Made by a program: the position numbers and the translations under genes
Part shown: one piece after another, positions 1 through 9,899 of the stretch
Position numbering within the stretch: position 1 is the first letter of the stretch
Layout: each line of letters starts with the position of its first letter
Assembly (NCBI GenBank): GCA_022704925.1
Contig: JAKJFK010000049.1
Location: 1-9,899 of the forward strand
DNA length: 9,899 bases
DNA from: a candidate division TA06 bacterium
GTDB taxonomy: Bacteria > Ratteibacteria > UBA8468 > MWAK01
Direction: 5' to 3'
Notes under the pieces: generated by a model
Seen by the model: the letters and a program-made list of their open reading frames with translations, nothing else
The model's database searches: none
Told to the model about the DNA's origin: nothing

Positions 1-7203
<7,203 letters not shown>

Positions 7204-7210
7204 CCGAGTC

Positions 7211-7216
7211 AAGGAG
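7211..7216 (+). promoter_or_regulatory. Shine-Dalgarno site of rpsL
   Basis: AAGGAG lies 6 nt before the rpsL ATG, inside the 19-nt gap after the rpoBC stop. It fixes the rpsL start. The gap is too short for a separate promoter and terminator, so rpsL is most likely co-transcribed with rpoBC. Confidence 0.88.
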
Positions 7217-7222
7217 CGAAGC

Positions 7223-7606
7223 ATGCCGACTATTTCCCAGCTAGTGCGCGGCGCCCGAAGGCAGAAGAGTTCCCGGTCAAAGTCACCGGCGCTGGCCCTG
7301 AACCCGTTCAAGCGGGGTGTCTGCCTTTACGTGAAGACCATGACCCCCAAGAAGCCGAATTCGGCGCTGCGCAAGATCGCCAAGGTCCGGCTTTCCAACC
7401 AGGAAGAGGTGATCGCCTACATTCCCGGCGTGGGCCACAATCTCCAGGAACACTCGATCGTGATGGTCCGCGGCGGCCGGGTCAAGGACCTGCCCGGGGT
7501 CCGTTATCATATCGTGCGCGGGGTTTACGATACCCTGGGCGTGGAGGGCCGGCGCAGCAGCCGGAGTCGCTATGGAACCAAGGTTCCGAAAAAACAAGCG
7601 GAGTGA
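7223..7606 (+). CDS. rpsL: 30S ribosomal protein S12
   Basis: S12 is the decoding-centre protein of the 30S subunit. The 127-residue length is normal for the family. Visible hallmarks are the N-terminal [33 protein letters not shown] and the loop [13 protein letters not shown], followed by a basic C-terminus ending [13 protein letters not shown]. The streptomycin-related positions are wild type: Lys42 (codon 7349), Lys87 (7484) and Pro90 (7493) in E. coli numbering. Asp88 (7487), the residue methylthiolated in some bacteria, is present. Small departures from common sequences are NPFKRG where CPQKRG is usual, and IPGVGHN where GGEGHN is usual. The IPG form is what I associate with Omnitrophota- and CPR-like proteins, which is a weak taxonomic hint. 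The ATG is supported by AAGGAG. rpsG follows after 7 nt in the same operon. Confidence 0.98.
   Translation: MPTISQLVRGARRQKSSRSKSPALALNPFKRGVCLYVKTMTPKKPNSALRKIAKVRLSNQEEVIAYIPGVGHNLQEHSIVMVRGGRVKDLPGVRYHIVRGVYDTLGVEGRRSSRSRYGTKVPKKQAE
7600..7603 (+). promoter_or_regulatory. Shine-Dalgarno site of rpsG within the rpsL 3' end
   Basis: GGAG overlaps the last sense codons of rpsL (ending GCG GAG TGA) and lies 10 nt before the rpsG ATG. The site is inside the upstream gene, so translation of rpsG is probably coupled to termination on rpsL. Confidence 0.7.
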
Positions 7607-7613
7607 TTGACCT

Positions 7614-8084
7614 ATGGGAAGAAGAAGAAAGCGAATCAAGCGGGAACTGCTCCCGGAGCCCAAGTACGGCAGCCTGGAGGCGGCCAAGTTCATCAACATG
7701 ATGATGTACAGCGGCAAGAAGAGCACCTGCCAGGCCAGTTTCTACAAGTCGATGGACATCCTGAGCGAAAAGACCAAGGAAAATCCCCTGGCCGTTTTCA
7801 AGAAGGCGCTGGAAAATGTCCGGCCCCGGGTCGAGGTCCGCAGCCGGCGCATCGGCGGCGCCACCTACCAGGTTCCGGTCGAGGTTCCCTCTTCCCGGTC
7901 GCTGGCCCTGGCCATCCGCTGGCTGCTGGCCGTTTCCCGGAAGAAGAAGGGCAAGCCGATGTACGAGAAACTGGCCAATGAACTTCTGGATGCCTACAAG
8001 GGTGAAGGTGAAACCATCAAGCGGCGGGACGAACTGCACCGGATGGCCGAGGCCAACCGGGCCTTCGCTCATTATCGCTGGTGA
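7614..8084 (+). CDS. rpsG: 30S ribosomal protein S7
   Basis: S7 is a primary 16S rRNA-binding protein that starts assembly of the 30S head and lies near the E site. The 156-residue length matches the common short form of the family. Recognisable blocks are the basic N-terminus MGRRRKRIKRELLPEP, then KFINMMMYSGKKSTC, ENVRPRVEVRSRRIGGATYQ, VPVEVPSSRSLALAIRWL and the C-terminus HRMAEANRAFAHYRW. The ATG at 7614 is chosen because the family's N-terminal basic block starts there and GGAG lies 10 nt upstream. It is the second gene of the rpsL-rpsG pair. In many bacteria S7 autoregulates the str operon by binding its own mRNA; no S7-binding structure was looked for in detail here. fusA, the usual next gene, is absent, and a terminator follows within 31 nt. 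Confidence 0.98.
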   Translation: MGRRRKRIKRELLPEPKYGSLEAAKFINMMMYSGKKSTCQASFYKSMDILSEKTKENPLAVFKKALENVRPRVEVRSRRIGGATYQVPVEVPSSRSLALAIRWLLAVSRKKKGKPMYEKLANELLDAYKGEGETIKRRDELHRMAEANRAFAHYRW

Positions 8085-8114
8085 AGGTTTTTGGGCGCGT
8101 GCGTTAAAAAATCG

Positions 8115-8149
8115 GCGGGGGGAGTCGAAGACTTCCCCCGCTTTTTTTT
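8115..8149 (+). terminator. Intrinsic terminator of the rpoBC-rpsL-rpsG operon
   Basis: A 12-bp stem pairs 8115-8126 with 8130-8141 around a GAA loop. It is GC-rich at the base, with one G-U wobble (8122-8134) and no unpaired bases. It is followed at once by eight T residues (8142-8149). An A6 run at 8106-8111 precedes the stem, so a weaker terminator could also form on the minus strand, though no minus-strand gene is seen. It lies 30 nt after the rpsG stop. This is a textbook Rho-independent terminator and marks the end of the operon. Confidence 0.93.
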
Positions 8150-8165
8150 GAACGGTTGGAATAAA

Positions 8166-8258
8166 ATGGCTGATACCCGGTTGAGAGGCATTTTATCATG
8201 GCTGCTGGTGATCCTGCCGGCCGTCGGTTGGCTGGCCGCGCCATCGTTGCTTCAGGCC
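8166..8258 (+). other. Sec signal peptide of the glycoside hydrolase
   Basis: The first 31 codons encode a short charged start with Arg5 and Arg7, a hydrophobic core (ILSWLLVILPAVGWLAAP) and a likely signal peptidase I site after LQA (Ala31 before Gly32). There is no Cys for a lipobox, so a lipoprotein is unlikely. The mature protein is expected outside the cytoplasm. The exact cleavage point is inferred. Confidence 0.8.
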
Positions 8259-9899
8259 GGCAGCCGGGTTCTATTTGATTTTCGGAACACAAGCCAGGGC
8301 TGGCGCGCGGAAATCCCCGAGACCGGAGAAGCCCCCGCTTTCTCGCTGGCCGCAAGAGCCGGGGGAGACACCGGCCTGCGCATTAGCGCAGAATTCCCCG
8401 GTGAAACGGAAATCTGGGCCCCGCTAAATGAAGATTGGCGGTTTTGCGAACGCCTGAGTTTTGAAATCGCGGCTCCCAGGCTGCCGTCCGGCGGGATAAG
8501 GTGCCTGGTTTACTTGAAGACCGGCGACGGGCGCTGGTACCAGAGCCGTCTCTTCCGGCTCCAATCCGGATCTTCGCGCCGCCTGGAGTATGACCTGACC
8601 TCCTCCAGCACTGATTGGCAGCCGCACGGCCATTCCGAAACCTGGAGCGATTCGGCGCTGTATTCGGTGGAACGCATCGGCCTGAAATTCTTCGGAACCC
8701 GGGTTGGGCCGGGGCTTATCCTTCTTGATGATTTCCGGGTTGCCGGCCGGACCCTGACTTTCCTGGAGCAGGACCGGAAGCAGACCGGACTGTACGAGCG
8801 TTTCGAATTGACTTTTGGCCTGGACCGCTCCTTTGAGAATCCGTTCGATACGGACCTGGTCCGGATCGATGCCCACTTCCTGGCCCCGTCCGGGCGGGAA
8901 TGGGTGGTGCCGGCCTTCTTTTACCAGGGTTACGAATTCGAAGGTCCGGGGCGTAACAGCCAGGATCGGCTGATCCCGGTCGGCGTCCCGGTCTGGAAGG
9001 CCCGTTTCAGCCCGGTTGAAATCGGTCGCCACCGCTGTTTCCTGGAGATTTCTCTCGATAAGGGCGCTGAAAAGTTCCGTTCCCCGGTCCGGGAGTTCGA
9101 GGCGGTTGTCTCCGGCCGCCGGGGCTTCCTCCGGGTCAACCAGCGCGACCGGCGCCACTTCGCCTTCGATGACGGGACCTCCTTCTACCCGATCGGCCAC
9201 AATATCCGTTCCTTGAACGACAACCGCTACGCGGGTTTTCGCCGGGCGCCCCTGGCCGCGTCCGAGGGAACGCTGGCCATGGAAGACTGGCTGAAAAGCA
9301 TGGCCGCCAACGGCGAGAATTTTTTCGAGACCTGGATGGCCGCCTGGTGGCTGGCTCTGGAGTGGAAGAAGGACAGCAATTACGAACCGAACAACTTCTA
9401 CGAGGGCATCGGCCGTTACAACCTCAGGAACGCCTGGAAACTGGATTGGATCCTGGAACACTCCGAGGCGCTGGGGATTTACATCCAGCTCTTGATCGTC
9501 AACCACGGCTCCTGCAGCACTTTCTGCGACCAGGAGTGGAACGACAACCCCTACAACCGGAAAAACGGCGGTTTTCTCGATTCCCCGGACGATTTCTTCC
9601 GGGACCCGGAGGCCCGGCGCCTTTTCCAGCAGCGATTGCGCTACATCGTGGGACGCTGGGGTTACAGCCCCAACATCTTTGCCTGGGAATTGCTGAACGA
9701 GATGAACCTGGTGGGCGCTTCGGGCGCCTTCTACCAGACGCCCGGATTTCGCGACTGGTACCAGGTGATGATCGATTATCTCAAGGAGACCGATCCCTGG
9801 GGCCACCTGGTGACCGGCCATTACACCATCCTTTACGACAGCGATGTCTTCAAGCTCCCCGAGGTGGCCTATACCCTGACCAACGCCTATTACGGCGGC
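8166..9899 (+). CDS. Secreted DUF5060 / GH5-like glycoside hydrolase, 3'-partial
   Basis: The frame is open for 578 codons from the ATG to the window edge with no stop. The likely role is extracellular or periplasmic breakdown of a beta-linked polysaccharide such as a mannan or cellulose-type glycan; the substrate cannot be read from sequence. Domain order: signal peptide (1-31); a beta-sandwich resembling carbohydrate-binding or galactose-binding folds (about 35-193, from VLFDFRNTSQGW to LLDDFRVAG); a DUF5060-like Ig-type domain (about 205-320, YERFELTFGLDRSFENPFD to GFLRV); then a clan GH-A TIM barrel from about 337 (FDDGTSFYPIGHN). The barrel shows EWNDNPYN, RRLFQQRLRYIVGRWGYSPN and AWELLNEMN, where Asn511-Glu512 (Glu codon 9699) fit the acid/base NE motif. 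The nucleophile Glu would lie beyond the edge. Start: the ATG has only a weak GGA at 8158-8160, but the signal peptide begins there and no better in-frame start exists. The gene begins 16 nt after the terminator T-tract. Odd residues: Glu388 and Asn573 stand where GH-A relatives usually have Arg and His. Confidence 0.85.
   Translation, partial: MADTRLRGILSWLLVILPAVGWLAAPSLLQAGSRVLFDFRNTSQGWRAEIPETGEAPAFSLAARAGGDTGLRISAEFPGETEIWAPLNEDWRFCERLSFEIAAPRLPSGGIRCLVYLKTGDGRWYQSRLFRLQSGSSRRLEYDLTSSSTDWQPHGHSETWSDSALYSVERIGLKFFGTRVGPGLILLDDFRVAGRTLTFLEQDRKQTGLYERFELTFGLDRSFENPFDTDLVRIDAHFLAPSGREWVVPAFFYQGYEFEGPGRNSQDRLIPVGVPVWKARFSPVEIGRHRCFLEISLDKGAEKFRSPVREFEAVVSGRRGFLRVNQRDRRHFAFDDGTSFYPIGHNIRSLNDNRYAGFRRAPLAASEGTLAMEDWLKSMAANGENFFETWMAAWWLALEWKKDSNYEPNNFYEGIGRYNLRNAWKLDWILEHSEALGIYIQLLIVNHGSCSTFCDQEWNDNPYNRKNGGFLDSPDDFFRDPEARRLFQQRLRYIVGRWGYSPNIFAWELLNEMNLVGASGAFYQTPGFRDWYQVMIDYLKETDPWGHLVTGHYTILYDSDVFKLPEVAYTLTNAYYGG

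Noticed and set aside
7349-7495. Possible streptomycin-resistance residues in S12
   Set aside because: Lys42, Lys87 and Pro90 are all the sensitive wild-type residues.
7607-7981. Plus-strand frame starting TTG at 7607 overlapping rpsG
   Set aside because: It overlaps the certain rpsG frame, and its product is a Gly/Pro/Arg-rich shadow with no family features.
8148-8176. TTGAAC as a possible -35 box with a downstream -10 box for the enzyme gene
   Set aside because: At 17-nt spacing the sequence is TGATAC, a poor -10 match, and transcription would start downstream of the ATG. TAAAAT at 8162-8167 overlaps the start codon and is too close to TTGAAC.
8424-9821. 465-codon open frame on the minus strand opposite the glycoside hydrolase
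   Set aside because: The plus strand carries an unbroken frame from 8166 with a signal peptide, DUF5060-like features and an LNE motif. The minus-strand product matches nothing I recognise.

Overview
This is a GC-rich window (well above half G+C by eye, not counted) from a bacterial chromosome. It holds the end of the RNA polymerase / str ribosomal-protein cluster, followed by an unrelated secreted carbohydrate-active enzyme. All four genes lie on the + strand. The sequence starts inside one and ends inside another.

Region 1 (1-7203) is one uninterrupted reading frame that encodes the RNA polymerase beta subunit (RpoB, 5'-truncated) fused to the beta' subunit (RpoC). The beta C-terminus runs into the beta' N-terminus near 3097-3123, with no stop and no separate RpoC start. 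Both halves keep their hallmark motifs. The RpoC half carries the long SI3 insertion in the trigger loop, which is typical of Gram-negative-type lineages. Several usually conserved active-site or drug-pocket positions differ from the common bacterial residues: the NRAP motif, the bridge helix and the rifampicin pocket.

Region 2 (7204-8149) holds rpsL (S12) and rpsG (S7), tightly packed behind rpoBC (19-nt and 7-nt gaps) and closed by a strong intrinsic terminator. The fusA and tuf genes that usually follow in a str operon are not here. The rpoBC-rpsL-rpsG block is probably one transcript supplying transcription and small-subunit ribosome parts together.

Region 3 (8166-9899, running off the edge) is a secreted multidomain protein. 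It has a signal peptide, a probable carbohydrate-binding beta-sandwich, a DUF5060-like domain and a clan GH-A (GH5-like) barrel with an LNE acid/base motif. It has no evident functional link to the genes before it.

Taxonomy is inference only. The SI3 insertion, the S12 sequence style, an extended beta' F-loop and a DUF5060 glycoside hydrolase would fit an uncultured PVC-type lineage such as Omnitrophota, but cannot prove it. The rpoB-rpoC fusion is best known from Helicobacter relatives and Wolbachia. The ribosomal proteins here do not look like either, so this may be an independent fusion.
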